From contig CAMBYR010000133.1 in NCBI GenBank assembly GCA_945872375.1, positions 1-6,318 on the forward strand: DNA of 6,318 nucleotides. The letters are read 5' to 3'. How positions within the stretch are numbered: the stretch's first letter is position 1; each line of letters opens with the position of its first letter. The position numbers and the translations under genes were made by a program. Below are positions 6,087 to 6,318 of this stretch, in pieces. The notes below the pieces were generated by a model that had not been told where the DNA came from, did not search any database, and saw only the letters and a program-made list of their open reading frames with translations. This stretch comes from an uncultured Blautia sp. GTDB taxonomy: Bacteria > Bacillota > Clostridia > Lachnospirales > Lachnospiraceae.

Positions 6087-6217
6087 GTTGCAGGCTGGTA
6101 TGATATATACCGGCAAATAAACACGTACAGTGATTCTGAATGGAGGGTGCCTGCATGGCAGGTTCGGACAGAAGTTGAACTGTATGGAAGAATATAACCA
6201 AAAAAGGAGAAAAAATC
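6087..6217 (+). ncRNA. Structured 5' leader of rpsB, candidate autoregulatory element
   Basis: The predicted untranslated region folds by eye into two parts. A first hairpin pairs GCTGGTAT with ATACCGGC (8 bp, one wobble, loop GATAT; roughly 6093-6113). A longer three-tier arm pairs CGTACAGT (6124-6131) with ACTGTATG (6179-6186), then TTCTG (6134-6138) with CAGAA (6169-6173), then GCCTGC (6149-6154) with GCAGGT (6158-6163) around loop ATG. CAGAAGTTG occurs twice, at 6082-6090 and 6169-6177. The rpsB ribosome binding site (AAGGAG, 6204-6209) lies outside these stems. Ribosomal protein leaders often bind the encoded protein to repress translation; this is an inference here, and I do not match it to a named leader family. 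Confidence 0.45.
6155..6178 (+). other. Tiny leader ORF upstream of rpsB (candidate)
   Basis: ATG 6155 opens a 7-residue frame (MAGSDRS) ending at TGA 6176-6178. GGAGGG (6142-6147) lies 7 nt upstream, a good Shine-Dalgarno site. An in-frame ATG at 6140 would give MEGACMAGSDRS but lacks a ribosome binding site. The start codon at 6155 is the loop of the innermost leader hairpin. Translation would disrupt the leader structure; the alternative is chance. Confidence 0.25.
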
Positions 6218-6318
6218 ATGAGCGTTATTTCAATGAAACAGCTTTTGGAAGCAGGTGTTCATTTCGGACATCAGACAAGAAGATGGAACCCTAAAATGGC
6301 TCCGTACATCTACACAGA
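6218..6318 (+). CDS. rpsB: 30S ribosomal protein S2 (3' end outside window)
   Basis: The first 33 codons of ribosomal protein S2, a component of the 30S subunit needed for translation initiation. The visible start MSVISMKQLLEAGVHFGHQ followed by RRWNPKMAPYIYT is the highly conserved S2 N-terminus. ATG 6218 has AAGGAG (6204-6209) 8 nt upstream. In most Firmicutes rpsB is followed by tsf (elongation factor Ts), which would lie beyond the window. The gene has its own strong promoter and leader and is separated from rsuA by a terminator. Confidence 0.98.
   Translation, partial: MSVISMKQLLEAGVHFGHQTRRWNPKMAPYIYT

Noticed and set aside
6079..6141. ATTCAGAA / TTCTGAAT pairing as the base of the rpsB leader
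   Set aside because: The 5' arm (6079-6086) overlaps the -10 box and lies before the predicted transcription start, so it is probably not in the RNA; TTCTG also has a competing partner at 6169-6173.
6184..6296. ATG 6184 frame running into rpsB in another phase
   Set aside because: No ribosome binding site at proper distance; the translation is a basic, featureless shadow of the rpsB start region.

Overview
The window looks like a chromosomal stretch from a low- to mid-GC Gram-positive Clostridia member, most likely Lachnospiraceae. This rests on strong AGGAGG-type ribosome binding sites, sigma-A style promoters, stem-loop plus T-run terminators, and a YtrA-type GntR regulator heading an ABC transporter operon. 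The C-terminal copper-binding domain and the rsuA-rpsB adjacency also fit. The genus is inference; no rRNA is present.

Layout, all genes on the + strand. (1) 1-2055 is the 3' part of a Cu(I)-exporting P1B ATPase (copA) with a C-terminal heavy-metal-associated (HMA) domain. That domain is preceded by a full ribosome binding site and an ATG inside the reading frame, so a free CopZ-like chaperone may also be made. (2) 2056-2403 is an intergenic region with a copA terminator, a long near-perfect hairpin, a promoter, and a 27-bp palindrome at the start of transcription that fits a YtrA operator. (3) 2404-2775 is an intact YtrA-subfamily GntR repressor gene. (4) 2772-5270 is the rest of that operon in a broken state. 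The ABC ATPase has lost the segment between Walker A and Walker B and is frameshifted. The large membrane permease (DUF6449-like) is broken by two or three small frame changes. (5) 5274-6032 is an intact RsuA-type 16S rRNA pseudouridine synthase, starting 3 nt after the permease remnant and ending at a terminator. (6) 6041-6318 holds that terminator, a promoter whose -35 box lies in the terminator loop, a roughly 130-nt foldable leader with a tiny ORF, and the first 33 codons of rpsB (ribosomal protein S2).

Taken together, this is a copper-export gene, a decayed YtrA-type ABC transporter operon whose regulator and operator survive, and the edge of a translation-related cluster. The broken operon still lies directly upstream of rsuA. 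A near-consensus promoter inside the permease remnant (5017-5045) may let rsuA be expressed independently. I see no tRNA, rRNA, CRISPR array, insertion sequence or phage gene. I do not see a wholly new system. The most interesting items are the nested CopZ start, the selectively decayed operon with its intact repressor and operator, the 2138-2189 hairpin, and the rpsB leader.
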